From assembly GCA_903882935.1 (NCBI GenBank), contig CAIRZB010000084.1, forward strand, positions 124,001-188,000: a DNA stretch of 64,000 nucleotides, in the 5' to 3' direction. Under the pieces are notes generated by a model, which saw only the letters and a program-made list of their open reading frames with translations, was not told where the DNA came from and did not search any database. The position numbers and the translations under genes are program-made. Shown here piece by piece: positions 26,151 through 36,411 of this stretch. Source of the DNA: an uncultured Parafilimonas sp. GTDB taxonomy: Bacteria > Bacteroidota > Bacteroidia > Chitinophagales > Chitinophagaceae. Position 1 is the stretch's first letter; each line of letters starts with the position of its first letter.

Positions 26151-26342
26151 TTCTTTTGTTTAATGCGTTGAAGGGGGGGCTATACCCCGATGCTATAAAA
26201 ATAAGCGCAATAATAGTATCATCCGGCATCAGTCGTAAAAAAGTTAACTGCACCGCAAAATGTACACCCTGTTAGCTGCTACAGCAGCACGGTGGCTTTT
26301 TCAGAAAAAATGCACACACAAGCTGCAAGTAAACTATTGGCC

Positions 26343-27407
26343 TTAAGCATCCAAAATAGGCTTTAGTATTTTGTCATTCTCCCGTATCCAGTTAAAAATA
26401 TCCTGCACAATAACCGCGGCATTTCTTTTTGGCTGCCAGCCGGTATGGCCGGTTATCTTCGCATTGTCGGTTATGTACAGCGGTATATCGCCCCTACGGT
26501 TTTCCGCCACCCTTTTTTCGCCCACTGTATTACCCGTTATGTTGGCGCATATACGGGTAAGTTCTTTTAACGACACACTGGAGAATGTGCCGCCCCCTGC
26601 GTTAAATATCTGCCCGTTTACTTTTTCAAAATTGTGCAACTGGTAATCTATCAAATCAAACAAGTCAAGTATATGCAACACATCCCGCACCTGTTTACCC
26701 TGGCCGCCATAGCCAAAATAGGCAATGTCTTTTTTCCAGTAGTGGCGGGCCACCCAAAGTGTAATAACACCTTGGTCAACTTTGCCCATTTGGTGGGGGC
26801 CGGCCACCACGCCGCAACGATTTATTACACAGCCCATGTTAAAAAACACGCGGAACTCGTCTGCCAATATTTCGGAGGCCAGTTTGGTAGCCCCGTAAAT
26901 TGACCGGGCTTTGTCTATCGGAAAATTTTCCGCAATGCCGCTATGGCTAACGCCAGGCATGGTTTGCTTCGGCAACAGCTCAAACCGCGTGTCCCCTTCC
27001 ACATACGCTACATTTTCCAAGTGCTCAATAGGGTACACCCGGCTAGTGGAAAGAAATATGAGTTTGGCCCGGTGGCGCACAGCCATTTCCAACGTATTTA
27101 TGCTGCCTACCAGGTTCGTATTTATAACGTAGGTTGGCACGGTACCCAAGCCCGCGCTAACTGAGGGCTCGGCCGCTGCGTCAATAATATAATCAATCGC
27201 TTGGTCAAATACCAAATCCTCGGCATTTCTTATGTCGCCGTGGGTATACTGCACACCATGTTCGCTTAGCCTTGGTATGTTTAATTCCGAACCTTTTCTT
27301 TTTAAGTTATCCAATGCCAAAATAGTGTAAAGTGGGTATTGCCGCTTAAGCATGATGGCGAGGTTTGAGCCAATAAAACCACAGCCCCCGGTAATAAGTA
27401 TTGTCAT
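26343..27407 (-). CDS. NAD-dependent sugar epimerase/dehydratase (CDP-paratose 2-epimerase-like)
   Basis: Protein of 354 residues, short-chain dehydrogenase (extended) fold. MTILITGGCGFIGSNLAIML is the NAD-binding GxxGxxG; LALDNLKRKGSELNIPRL is the sequence typical of CDP-paratose 2-epimerase relatives; the catalytic Tyr-Lys is in SIYGATKLASE, with Ser/Thr in FLSTSRVYP. The enzyme interconverts a nucleotide sugar for the polysaccharide; the exact sugar is inferred only from that N-terminal likeness. It lies 33 bases from the end of the large membrane protein gene upstream, so the two are likely co-transcribed. Confidence 0.85.
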   Translation of the reverse strand: MTILITGGCGFIGSNLAIMLKRQYPLYTILALDNLKRKGSELNIPRLSEHGVQYTHGDIRNAEDLVFDQAIDYIIDAAAEPSVSAGLGTVPTYVINTNLVGSINTLEMAVRHRAKLIFLSTSRVYPIEHLENVAYVEGDTRFELLPKQTMPGVSHSGIAENFPIDKARSIYGATKLASEILADEFRVFFNMGCVINRCGVVAGPHQMGKVDQGVITLWVARHYWKKDIAYFGYGGQGKQVRDVLHILDLFDLIDYQLHNFEKVNGQIFNAGGGTFSSVSLKELTRICANITGNTVGEKRVAENRRGDIPLYITDNAKITGHTGWQPKRNAAVIVQDIFNWIRENDKILKPILDA

Positions 27408-27440
27408 AGATATATTGTAATTGGCTTTTAAGGTGGATGC

Positions 27441-29324
27441 CTAATTTTTTAAATCGGTGCGGTATAGTGTAATGTGCACCCTGTTTACTACACCGCTTTT
27501 CATATCCGTAGTAAATGTAAAGTTTTTTACGTTGGGCCTAACATTGTTAAAGTCGTTCATCAACGGTATAAATTTTTCGTTGTGCTTTTGCAACATATAG
27601 TAGTTAATAATCAGCGGCTGGTTATTGTGCAACGGGGTTATAAACCGCCGCTTAGGCGTATAATTGCCACTGGTATCTAAACCCAACACAATATTTACAT
27701 TAGGTGGTTGAAAGGCTGTGGCGCGCAACTTGCCCAACAAGGTGTACTTTACCTCGGTTTTTAACACCATAATACCCGCGGGCATGCTTGGCAAGGTAAT
27801 TGGCCTGCCGAAAACAACGGTGGTATCTAGCAGCAAGCTGTCTGTTCGCAGTAGGCTTTTTTCCCTTTTTACCAACACCAACTGGTTTAAACTGTCGGTA
27901 AAAAGGTATTTGTACTTAGCCAAAATAGCCCATTTGCATTGCGGGTCATCCCAAAGCGGGTTCCGGTTATCAACGGTGTAGTTATCAAAAAAAACAGTGT
28001 CCGGCGCATCGGGCCCCTCGTAATAACGGGTATTGACGGCATCAAGTGTTGATGATTCGGTTACGATTGATTGGAATGCAGGCCTGTTATGCCAGTTAAT
28101 GTTAAGGTTATTGCGCCCGTATAGGCATTGGTTAAGCGCAAAATCAGCCGATTTGTGGTTACTCGCAACAACATGCACATCGCCCTCGCTTTTAAAAACC
28201 AAAAATAGCTGCCATAGGTAATTAACCACTGGCACAGGGCCGGTAAACAAAGGGCTGCCCACCCCAGGGTAGGCCTTGCTTAATACCAACACCCCCATTA
28301 ACACGGGCGAGCATATGGCGGCTATTTGAAAAGCGTACAACAGCCTATACTGCTTTATAAACAACAGCAACGCACAAAACAGCACCAAGGGTAGCATGCT
28401 GTTGTATTGGTGAAAATGTTCTTCGTCAAGCCGGGTAAAACCCTCCTTAAATAATAGTAAATATAAAAGCGCCACATTGCCCGTAACTAAAATACCCGGC
28501 AAGTTAAACTTGCCCTTTTTACGGTAAAACAATATTGCCAATAGACTGCATACCATTATTGCCGTGAATAAAACGCCTACAGCCAACGGTGCCCGGTAAC
28601 CGCTGCTAAAATTGTACATGGCGTACGAATAGCTTAAGATAATATCGAACGAAGTTGTTAAGTACCCTAGCGGCGATATGTTAAGCTGGTGTATTACAAA
28701 TGCGTTTACCACAACAAGCAACATAAAAAGGGCCGCAGCATAAAGGTATTTTTTGTAAACGCATAACAGCACTAACAGTGTTACAACAATAAATACCGTT
28801 GAAAGTAGGGTGTTTAGCTTTATGTAGGCCAGCAACGTTGCGTTAAAAAACACAAAACCAGCCAGCCTGTATAATTTGGGGTTCTTAAATAACAGTATTA
28901 AAAAAATCAGGTTCAATATTTCAATCAAAATGCCCACCTCCCAAACGGCCACCAACAACGAAAGGAGGAAAAGGTACATAAGTACTGTGCCGCCGCCCAT
29001 TTTTTTTAACAACCTGAAGACAACTGCCAGGTTAATTACCACATAAAAATCGAACAAGAGCTGGTAAAGGGCATACCCTTGGGGAAAGTACCTAGTTGAA
29101 AAAACACCCAAAGGACCGTATGTATAAATAACATCCTTACCCCAAACAAGTTTTTCCCGGTGGGAGGCAAAAAACTTAAGTGCCCAAATCCATCCACTGT
29201 CCACTACGCTTTCGTTGGCAGGCAAATCAATATAAAAAAATCGGGGGAAAATCACTAACAACGCCATTATAAAAAATACATTAACCACCCAGTTTTTTTG
29301 AAGATAGGATAAAGGCTTAAACAT
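27441..29324 (-). CDS. Large multispanning membrane protein, unknown (GT-C-like topology)
   Basis: Protein of 627 residues. About twelve hydrophobic segments occupy residues 15-370; a soluble, extracytoplasmic C-terminal domain follows from about 375. Between the first helices is ESVVDSGWIWALKFFASHREKLVWGKDVIYTYGPLG, whose acidic/aromatic loop recalls GT-C enzymes that use polyprenyl-phosphate sugars. I do not recognise the family with certainty. Position beside an epimerase and a DPM1-like transferase supports a role in surface glycan assembly at the outer face of the inner membrane. Confidence 0.7.
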   Translation of the reverse strand: MFKPLSYLQKNWVVNVFFIMALLVIFPRFFYIDLPANESVVDSGWIWALKFFASHREKLVWGKDVIYTYGPLGVFSTRYFPQGYALYQLLFDFYVVINLAVVFRLLKKMGGGTVLMYLFLLSLLVAVWEVGILIEILNLIFLILLFKNPKLYRLAGFVFFNATLLAYIKLNTLLSTVFIVVTLLVLLCVYKKYLYAAALFMLLVVVNAFVIHQLNISPLGYLTTSFDIILSYSYAMYNFSSGYRAPLAVGVLFTAIMVCSLLAILFYRKKGKFNLPGILVTGNVALLYLLLFKEGFTRLDEEHFHQYNSMLPLVLFCALLLFIKQYRLLYAFQIAAICSPVLMGVLVLSKAYPGVGSPLFTGPVPVVNYLWQLFLVFKSEGDVHVVASNHKSADFALNQCLYGRNNLNINWHNRPAFQSIVTESSTLDAVNTRYYEGPDAPDTVFFDNYTVDNRNPLWDDPQCKWAILAKYKYLFTDSLNQLVLVKREKSLLRTDSLLLDTTVVFGRPITLPSMPAGIMVLKTEVKYTLLGKLRATAFQPPNVNIVLGLDTSGNYTPKRRFITPLHNNQPLIINYYMLQKHNEKFIPLMNDFNNVRPNVKNFTFTTDMKSGVVNRVHITLYRTDLKN

Positions 29325-29580
29325 GCAGTTAGTTTAGATATTGTAGTGTACCATGCCGGTAGGCGAAAGTAATATTTTTAACACAGTTTTACGGGCGAAA
29401 TCCAACGGTTATCTTTTAAAGGGTTGCCAGTTTCCAATGGCATAATTGCCGCCGGCTTACATGGCCGTGGCAAATTTGCAAATTGTGATAGCGGCCCAAA
29501 TGGCCCCGCCAATTATTTGCCAAAAAACTAATCGCCCCGTCCCCATTTTGCAACTACCTGCGCATATACACATATACCAT

Positions 29581-29588
29581 TATATTTG
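29581..29588 (+). promoter_or_regulatory. -7 box of the purine nucleoside phosphorylase gene (TATATTTG)
   Basis: Full TAnnTTTG match 29 bases before the first ATG (29618). No TTG at the usual -33 distance. Confidence 0.55.
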
Positions 29589-29617
29589 CCGCTTTTAAAT
29601 GCTATATATTTTACAGT

Positions 29618-30448
29618 ATGCATACAGTATCGGCAATAATGGAGCAATTACAAGAAACAACCAGTTTTATTAAAAATATTTACGGCAGCGTGCCAGAAGC
29701 AGGTATAGTACTGGGGAGCGGCCTGGGCAGCATAGTAGATGAAATTAATATTGAAAAAGAAATAAAATACGAAGACATACCCCATTTTCCGGTTTCCACC
29801 GTTGAGGGCCATAGCGGCAAATTGATATTTGGCGAGCTGGGTGGTAAAAAGGTAATGGTAATGGCGGGCCGCTTTCACTATTACGAAGGCTATTTACCCC
29901 AACATATCGCCTTTCCGGTAAGGGTTATGAAAATGCTTGGCATGAACACCCTCTTTCTATCCAATGCCGCAGGGGCTGTTAACCCTGACTTTGCCGTGGG
30001 CGATATTATGATTATCCACGACCACATCAGTTTTTTTGTACCCAACCCACTAATAGGCACCAATGAAGATGAACTTGGGCCCCGCTTTCCCGATATGAGT
30101 GAGCCTTATAGCAAGGCATTGATTGCTAAGGCGAAACAGATTGGCGAGCAAAACGGTATAGCCCTAAAACAAGGGGTGTACACCGCAGTAACAGGCCCAA
30201 CCTTCGAAACCCGCGCAGAATACAAGCTGATTAAGGCCCTGGGTGGGGACGCGGTAGGCATGAGTACCGTACAAGAGGTGATTATTGCTGTACATGCAGG
30301 CATTAAAGTTTTTGCGGCCAGTGTAATTACTGATATTGGCATACGGGAGGATGACAATGTGATAACACATGAGGAAGTGTTGGCTGCTGCCAAAGAAGCA
30401 GGACCAAAACTGGCTACTCTGTTTAGGGGCCTTATTGCTGAAATATAA
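29618..30448 (+). CDS. Purine-nucleoside phosphorylase (trimeric, PNP I type)
   Basis: Protein of 276 residues. VLGSGLGSIVDEI (phosphate loop), FPVSTVEGHSGKLIFGELGGKKVMVMAGRFHYYEGY, LFLSNAAGAVNP, the long GPTFETRAEYKLIKALGGDAVGMS block and VITDIG with the purine-binding Asp are all in family order. The enzyme splits inosine and guanosine with phosphate to the free base and ribose 1-phosphate in purine salvage; cytoplasmic. The ATG at 29639 (MEQLQETTSF) is an alternative start and fits family length equally well. Confidence 0.94.
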   Translation: MHTVSAIMEQLQETTSFIKNIYGSVPEAGIVLGSGLGSIVDEINIEKEIKYEDIPHFPVSTVEGHSGKLIFGELGGKKVMVMAGRFHYYEGYLPQHIAFPVRVMKMLGMNTLFLSNAAGAVNPDFAVGDIMIIHDHISFFVPNPLIGTNEDELGPRFPDMSEPYSKALIAKAKQIGEQNGIALKQGVYTAVTGPTFETRAEYKLIKALGGDAVGMSTVQEVIIAVHAGIKVFAASVITDIGIREDDNVITHEEVLAAAKEAGPKLATLFRGLIAEI

Positions 30449-30652
30449 AAATATCAACAGCAATGCCCCATCGGGTAATTGGTTGCTGGGCAATAAAGGC
30501 GGGGGATAATACAAACTGGATATATTGGTTTAAACCTATGCCTTATACAACTGGGCGAATAGCCCCCAGCCCAATGGCAACAATGAATTTAGCACTCATT
30601 TATGTTTTAGTATGCTGCTTTCGGTTTACTTTGCACCACCGCATAAATATTC

Positions 30653-32692
30653 ATGTACTTAAAGCAATTATCATTACATATTATTTTAGCCTGCTTGTTG
30701 CTTTTGCAGGCAGGTCATTTAAGGGCACAGAATAGCCAATCCTCGTCTAACCAAAGGTATCAGGTTGGCTACGACAGCCAAGGAAAACCCATAAAAAAGA
30801 GTACGGGCAACGATTCATTAAAACACCGTAACCCGCTGGAAGACAGTATTACCCTTACCTACCGGTACTACGACTCAACCAACATTAGAAAGCTTGATTC
30901 ATCCATCAATAATTTTTATACAAGGTTTTATGTGCCTGACAGCTATGTTGACCTTGGCAATTTGGGCAATGCCGCCCACCCGCTTATTTTTAAACCCAAC
31001 ATGAAACCGGGTTGGGACGGCGGCTTTCATGCTTACGATGTTTATAATTACACCATTGCCAACTCAAAGTTTTACCAAACCACTCGCCCTTATAGCGAGC
31101 TTGCATATATGATTGGCAGCAAGGCAGAACAGTTGATTGAACTGCAGCATACACAAAACCGTAACCCAGATTTTAACTTTGCATTTGATTTTCGTTTCCT
31201 CAACTCCCCGGGCGAAATGAAAAACCAAAACACCAACCACAACAACTTACGTTTTACTGCCAATTACATTAGCCACAACAGACGGTACAGCAATTATTTT
31301 ATTTTTATCAATAACAAAATAAGGTCAGCAGAAAATGGCGGGCTGCAAACAAAGGATGCGCTGGACAAACTAAACGCGGGCAGTAGCTTGGGCAGTGTAT
31401 TTCAATTACCCGTAAAGCTGGGCGCTGGGTATTCCAGCCAAGGCAACTTTTTGTCGTCGTCTATCAATACAGGCAGTATCTATGATGAAACCATCCTGCT
31501 TTTCAGGCAAAACTACGATGTGGGCCAAAAAGACTCAGTGGTGAAAGATACGGTTACCTACCGGTTATTTTATCCACGCCTGCGGTTTCAGCACACCCTT
31601 ACCTATAAAACAAACTCGTATGTTTTTCAGGACGATAACCCGTCTGACAGTTCGTATAGGTATTTTTACAACTACATACTCACGAACGACACCATTGTTT
31701 ACAAAGACAAATGGACCAACCTTACCAACGACTTTAGCATTATTTCTTTCCCGCAAAAAAACAACCTTAACCAATACCTTAAGTTAGGCGGAGGCTTGGA
31801 GAATATTAACGGCGTATTTGGTGTGTATCAAAAAAAATACACCAACCTTTACACCGAGGCAGAATACCGTAACCGCACCCGCAACAAGAAATGGGATGTG
31901 GTAGCCAACGCCCAATTGTATATGGCTGGCGGATACGTGGGGGATTATAGTGCCTATATAAGCTTAAAACGGGAACTGAGTAAGAAAATAGGCTCTTTAC
32001 AAATAGGCTTTAGCGATGTTAACCGCACCCCCTCTTTTGCATATGACCAATTTATATCGTCCTTTCCCACCACTTCAACAGGCACGTACAAAAAGGAAAA
32101 CACAGCCCGTTTATTTGCTACTATCGCCCTGCCCATTGCAGATTTACAACTGTACGGCAACTACTATGTTATTACCAACTACGTATATTTTAACAACTAT
32201 TTTTCGGCCGTGCAGGATGCCTCTCTATTTAACCTGTTGCATTTAGGGCTGGAGAAAAAGTTCAAGCTATCCCGGCATATAAACTGGTACACTTCGCTTG
32301 ATTTGCAGCAAACCACCGCGAACGCACCGGTGCATGTACCGCTGTTACTATCCCGCAACAGGTTGGCATTTGAAGGTAATTTTTATAAAAACCTGTATCT
32401 ATCCACCGGTTTGGAGGTGCGTTATTACTCGCCTTACAAGGCCGATAGCTACTCGCCCCTTACTGGGCAGTTTTTTGTCCAAAACGACGAAAGCATATCC
32501 AACCGGCCCGATGTGAACCTTTTCCTTAATTTCCGCATCAAAAGCTTTAAGGCTTTTGTGCGCACAGAAAACCTGAACACCATTAACCCCAGCGAAGGTT
32601 TTAAATTTACCGCGCGCAATTTTACCGCCCCTTATTACCCGGCCAGGGCTTTTTGGTTCAGGCTGGGCATTTGGTGGAGTTTTGTAAACTAA
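30653..32692 (+). CDS. Putative outer-membrane porin (PF14121-like)
   Basis: Protein of 679 residues with signal peptide MYLKQLSLHIILACLLLLQAGHLRAQ. Then SLKHRNPLEDSITLTYRYYDS and LDSSINNFYTRFYVPDSYVDLGNLGNAAHPL open the Bacteroidota putative porin family, followed by a long alternating beta pattern ending FWFRLGIWWSFVN. It should form a large outer-membrane barrel; the transported solute is unknown. It lies 204 bases after the PNP gene. Confidence 0.85.
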   Translation: MYLKQLSLHIILACLLLLQAGHLRAQNSQSSSNQRYQVGYDSQGKPIKKSTGNDSLKHRNPLEDSITLTYRYYDSTNIRKLDSSINNFYTRFYVPDSYVDLGNLGNAAHPLIFKPNMKPGWDGGFHAYDVYNYTIANSKFYQTTRPYSELAYMIGSKAEQLIELQHTQNRNPDFNFAFDFRFLNSPGEMKNQNTNHNNLRFTANYISHNRRYSNYFIFINNKIRSAENGGLQTKDALDKLNAGSSLGSVFQLPVKLGAGYSSQGNFLSSSINTGSIYDETILLFRQNYDVGQKDSVVKDTVTYRLFYPRLRFQHTLTYKTNSYVFQDDNPSDSSYRYFYNYILTNDTIVYKDKWTNLTNDFSIISFPQKNNLNQYLKLGGGLENINGVFGVYQKKYTNLYTEAEYRNRTRNKKWDVVANAQLYMAGGYVGDYSAYISLKRELSKKIGSLQIGFSDVNRTPSFAYDQFISSFPTTSTGTYKKENTARLFATIALPIADLQLYGNYYVITNYVYFNNYFSAVQDASLFNLLHLGLEKKFKLSRHINWYTSLDLQQTTANAPVHVPLLLSRNRLAFEGNFYKNLYLSTGLEVRYYSPYKADSYSPLTGQFFVQNDESISNRPDVNLFLNFRIKSFKAFVRTENLNTINPSEGFKFTARNFTAPYYPARAFWFRLGIWWSFVN

Positions 32693-32765
32693 GGGTAGCA
32701 AACATGCGTGATTGGTATAACCAAACACATAGGCTAATCAGCTACCGTTTACATTTCAACAAACG

Positions 32766-33815
32766 CTATTCTACCACTTTATGGTGTACGTAATTGCGCC
32801 ATTTTTCAACCACTTGGCCTATGTCGGTTGGCAGGGGTGATTCAAAAAAAACTTCCTCGCCGGTACGGGGGTGCTTAAAGCCCAAAGTTTTGGCGTGTAA
32901 CGCACAGCGTGGGCATACGGTAAAACAGTTGTCAACAAACTGTTTGTATTTAGTATAAATGGTGCCTTTTAATATTTTATCGCCGCCATATTCCCAGTCG
33001 TTAAAAAGGGTGTGGCCAATATGCTTCATATGTACCCTTATTTGGTGGGTGCGGCCAGTTTCAAGCACACACTCCACCAAGGTTACGTAATTAAAACGCT
33101 CAATCACACGGTAATGGGTTATGGCATGTTTGCCTGTTTCACCGTCGGGGTACGCATCAAATACTTTTCTGTTGCGCTGGTGCCGTGCTAAATGGGCATT
33201 AATAGTACCCTCATCTTCTGTAATATCGCCCCACACAACGGCTATATACCGCCTTGATACTGTATGGTTAAAAAACTGTTTTGCCAAACTGGCGGCAGCC
33301 AACCCAGTTTTTGCAGCTACTAACAAGCCTGTGGTATTTTTGTCAATCCGGTGTACCAGCCCGTACCGGGGCAGCTTTTCTTCGTCAATTTGCGGGTTTT
33401 GCTGCAACAAATGGTAGGCTATGCCGTTCAGCAAGGTACCACTGTAGTTGCCCACGCCGGGGTGCACCACCATATTGGCAGGCTTGTTAAGCACCAGTAT
33501 ATCGTCATCCTCAAATACAATGTTCAATGCGAGCGGCTCGGCCTTTATTTCCGTGTAATCGGGGTTCACCAAGCTCATCAGTAACACCTCATCGCCCGCT
33601 TTTACTTTATAATTGCTTTTTACCTGTTTGCCGTTAACGGTCAAAAAACCCTCGTCAATACCTTTTTGTATTTTGTTTCTGCTGGCATTCTCTATCCTAA
33701 TCTGTAGCCATTTGTCAATGCGCATAGGCTCCTGCCCACGGTCAATAGTAAACGACCTGCGCTCATACATTTCCTCCTGTGCCTCGTCCTGAATAATTTC
33801 CAAGTCTTCTTGCAT
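32766..33815 (-). CDS. RluA-family pseudouridine synthase with S4 domain (RluD-like)
   Basis: Protein of 349 residues. An acidic N-terminal tail precedes an S4 RNA-binding domain (MRIDKWLQIRIENASRNKIQKGI...VKAGDEVLL). The catalytic RluA domain has YGLVHRIDKNTTGLLVAAKT with the catalytic Asp in HRIDKNT, then SRRYIAVVWG, ETGRTHQIRVHMKHIGHTLFND and CALHAKTLGFKHP. It converts uridines in 23S rRNA (RluD position likely) to pseudouridine. I choose ATG 33815; the frame begins with TTG 33824, which lies inside a promoter-like box. Confidence 0.93.
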   Translation of the reverse strand: MQEDLEIIQDEAQEEMYERRSFTIDRGQEPMRIDKWLQIRIENASRNKIQKGIDEGFLTVNGKQVKSNYKVKAGDEVLLMSLVNPDYTEIKAEPLALNIVFEDDDILVLNKPANMVVHPGVGNYSGTLLNGIAYHLLQQNPQIDEEKLPRYGLVHRIDKNTTGLLVAAKTGLAAASLAKQFFNHTVSRRYIAVVWGDITEDEGTINAHLARHQRNRKVFDAYPDGETGKHAITHYRVIERFNYVTLVECVLETGRTHQIRVHMKHIGHTLFNDWEYGGDKILKGTIYTKYKQFVDNCFTVCPRCALHAKTLGFKHPRTGEEVFFESPLPTDIGQVVEKWRNYVHHKVVE

Positions 33816-33821
33816 AAGCTG

Positions 33822-33829
33822 CAAAAGTA
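33822..33829 (-). promoter_or_regulatory. -7 box of the rluD-like gene (TACTTTTG)
   Basis: Full TAnnTTTG match on the minus strand ending six bases before ATG 33815, implying a leaderless or near-leaderless transcript. Confidence 0.55.
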
Positions 33830-34042
33830 AGCAAAGGCGGTGAGAACATGCATCCCGTCATTCGCAGGTAGCTAGCAGCCATTCATCAACGCTCAACAGG
33901 TCAATAAATTAGTGGTGGAAAGTTATTTAAGTCTTTGCCCTAATTGGGCGCTGGGTGTTATAGCCGGCAAGTGCTTATGTTCCTCACCCAGCATAGTTTT
34001 ATCCCAATATATATCCCTTGGCGAAAGCTTAGCCCAGCCCCA

Positions 34043-36277
34043 TTAAAACGGGATGCCAAGGTTTATATAGGGCCTTAGCTGCTTGGCTTGGTCGCAATAC
34101 ATAGCACTAATTTCGAGCGGCCCTAAAATAAAATTGTAGCCCAGCGTTAGGCTATAGCCGCTTAAAAACTGTGCTTGGCTTGGGTTGTTGTCGCTGCCGA
34201 TAAAGTTGTAATACAAGGCATTAGCCTTGGCCGTTACATACAAGGAATTATACATTTGGTACCGCAGCCCCAGCATTAGGCTGGCAATACTGCTGGAGTG
34301 CACCGTGCCTTCACTTAACCCTGAAAAAGTAATTTGGTTGCGGAAAACATTGGTAAGCCCCCCAACAAAATAATCATTTAAAATACTCACCCGCTGATTA
34401 AAATTGATGCCACCCTGCACTTGGGCAAGCCCGGTATACTTATCGCCAAATGGCAGGTAGCCCTCAATATTTACTTTTGTGCGCACAAAGTTTTGGAAAT
34501 TAAAACCCAAAGAGTCTAAATTAGTAATCACATGCCCGGCCTGCAAATAGGTTAGCGCAGGCCTTTGGGAGAAAACATATCCACCTTCTGCCTGTATTTT
34601 CATGCCCCTTTTGGGGTAAACAGCATTGCTTAAGGTATTTAAGTTTATAAACAGGTAGGAGTTTAGCAGGCTGGTATGCCCTTGCAATTCAAAAAACGAC
34701 GCAATTTGCGGCTTATAACCAAAACTTTCAAAACGCGTACCTAAACCCATTGAGTATCTGCGTTTCAATGCCCATTGGGCATGCATATCGGCCACAAAAT
34801 AGTTCTGCTTGTACAGGCCGTCTTTGTTAAAATTGTTATAGGTAGTAAAGTTTAAAGTTTCTGCCTGTACCGAAGATGTTAACGACACGGCCTTGTAGCG
34901 GCCCAAAAACTGTAGGTGTTCGGCCCGTATGTGCATATTTTCACCCACATTAACGGTTACCATGCTTCTTGAGTATGGGGTTAAAAAATTACGGGCGGTC
35001 AAGTTGCCAATAAGGCTAATACCCGTAAAACTATTATAGTTTATGCCCACCTTGGCAAAGGTGTGCGGGTTTTCCTCCACACTAAAAACAATACGGCTGG
35101 TTGAGTCGGCCAAAGGCTCCAACGAGTAAGTTATTTTATTAAAATACCGGGTGCCGAAGGCTTTGCGTATATGGTCAGAAAGTGCTTCGGCACTATACCA
35201 TTGGTTGTTTAAGAATTGCATACGGTGCAAAAAAAACGCCTGCGTCATCCTCGTTAACCCGGTTATTTGGTAGTCGGTTATTTTTACAGAGTCAATGGGG
35301 GGCAACAAGTTGGGGGGCAATATGCTGGGGCCATAAGCGGCATTTAATGAATCGGCCAGCTTTTTTAAGCGTGGGTAAAGGGAGTCGCCGGTACGCCTAC
35401 CCTCTTTTATTATATCGGCTGCGGCCGCAAAACTGCCCATGGTGTACCCTTCCAGCGGCTGGTGAATGTAAATGTCGCAAAGGGTGGCCTGTTTCTTTTC
35501 ATCTGCGTCGTTGCGAAAAAAAGCCACCTGCTGCAATACTTGGAAAACATTGGTTATTTTTTCCGCCGGCAATAAGCTACCGGCCACATTGCTGCCAACG
35601 ATTATGTTGGCACCCATCTCCTTAACATCCGACACAGGAAAGTTTCTTACCACGGCCCCGTCTATCAATTTGCGGCCATTATAATTTACCGCAGTAAACA
35701 CAGAGGGTATGGCCATGCTTGAGCGGATAGCCAATGTTATTTCGCCGCTGTCTAACGATACCCCCTCCCCTGTTGCCACATCGGCGGCTATGCATTTAAA
35801 TGCCCGGGGCAAGTGCGAAAAATCCTTAATCTTGTACACCCTAAAAAAAAGCTCCATAAACTTAAGCCACAGCTCCTGCGACTCAATAACGCCGTTGGGC
35901 AGTTTAAAGCCCCCATTGGCCCAAGGCAGCTCAACCGCATACCTACCGTACTCATCCTTTTCCTCCATTATCAGCGAACGCAACGAGGCTGAGTTGCTCA
36001 GTAAAAGATCCCAATCAATGTTTTTGGTAATTTTTTCAATGGTATCTGCACGGTACCCTGCCGCATACAAGGCTCCAATAATGCTGCCCATGCTGGTGCC
36101 GGTAATATAGTCAACCTTAAGGCCTGCGGAGTCTATCGCCTTTAATATGCCAATGTGCGCCAGCCCCTTTGCACCCCCACCACTAAGCACCACGCCAATT
36201 TTAGGGCGTATTTGGGTGTGGGCGGTGTTGGTAACCAACAGTATTGTGGCTATGGCCAGTAAAAGGTTTTTCATCAT
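34043..36277 (-). CDS. Patatin-like phospholipase with C-terminal outer-membrane barrel
   Basis: Protein of 744 residues. After a signal peptide (to about residue 22) the patatin domain shows the oxyanion loop SGGGAKG (32-38), the nucleophile Ser62 in GTSMG, and the catalytic Asp in LIDGAVVRNFP. From about residue 350 a POTRA-like segment (ITDYQITGLTRMTQAFF) leads into a C-terminal 16-strand-type barrel ending YINLGIPF, as in Pseudomonas PlpD and Bacteroidota homologues. A lipase linked to an autotransporter barrel would act on lipids at or beyond the outer membrane. All catalytic residues are intact. Confidence 0.9.
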   Translation of the reverse strand: MMKNLLLAIATILLVTNTAHTQIRPKIGVVLSGGGAKGLAHIGILKAIDSAGLKVDYITGTSMGSIIGALYAAGYRADTIEKITKNIDWDLLLSNSASLRSLIMEEKDEYGRYAVELPWANGGFKLPNGVIESQELWLKFMELFFRVYKIKDFSHLPRAFKCIAADVATGEGVSLDSGEITLAIRSSMAIPSVFTAVNYNGRKLIDGAVVRNFPVSDVKEMGANIIVGSNVAGSLLPAEKITNVFQVLQQVAFFRNDADEKKQATLCDIYIHQPLEGYTMGSFAAAADIIKEGRRTGDSLYPRLKKLADSLNAAYGPSILPPNLLPPIDSVKITDYQITGLTRMTQAFFLHRMQFLNNQWYSAEALSDHIRKAFGTRYFNKITYSLEPLADSTSRIVFSVEENPHTFAKVGINYNSFTGISLIGNLTARNFLTPYSRSMVTVNVGENMHIRAEHLQFLGRYKAVSLTSSVQAETLNFTTYNNFNKDGLYKQNYFVADMHAQWALKRRYSMGLGTRFESFGYKPQIASFFELQGHTSLLNSYLFINLNTLSNAVYPKRGMKIQAEGGYVFSQRPALTYLQAGHVITNLDSLGFNFQNFVRTKVNIEGYLPFGDKYTGLAQVQGGINFNQRVSILNDYFVGGLTNVFRNQITFSGLSEGTVHSSSIASLMLGLRYQMYNSLYVTAKANALYYNFIGSDNNPSQAQFLSGYSLTLGYNFILGPLEISAMYCDQAKQLRPYINLGIPF

Positions 36278-36411
36278 CCTACAATCTGTATTAATGTATG
36301 TAACCCACCTTGTACGGGTAGTTTAAACAGTGCAAGGTGTTTGTTGTAAAAATCAATTCAAGATAAGGGTAAATTACCATGATACTAAAAATGGTTTTGT
36401 AATATTGTTGC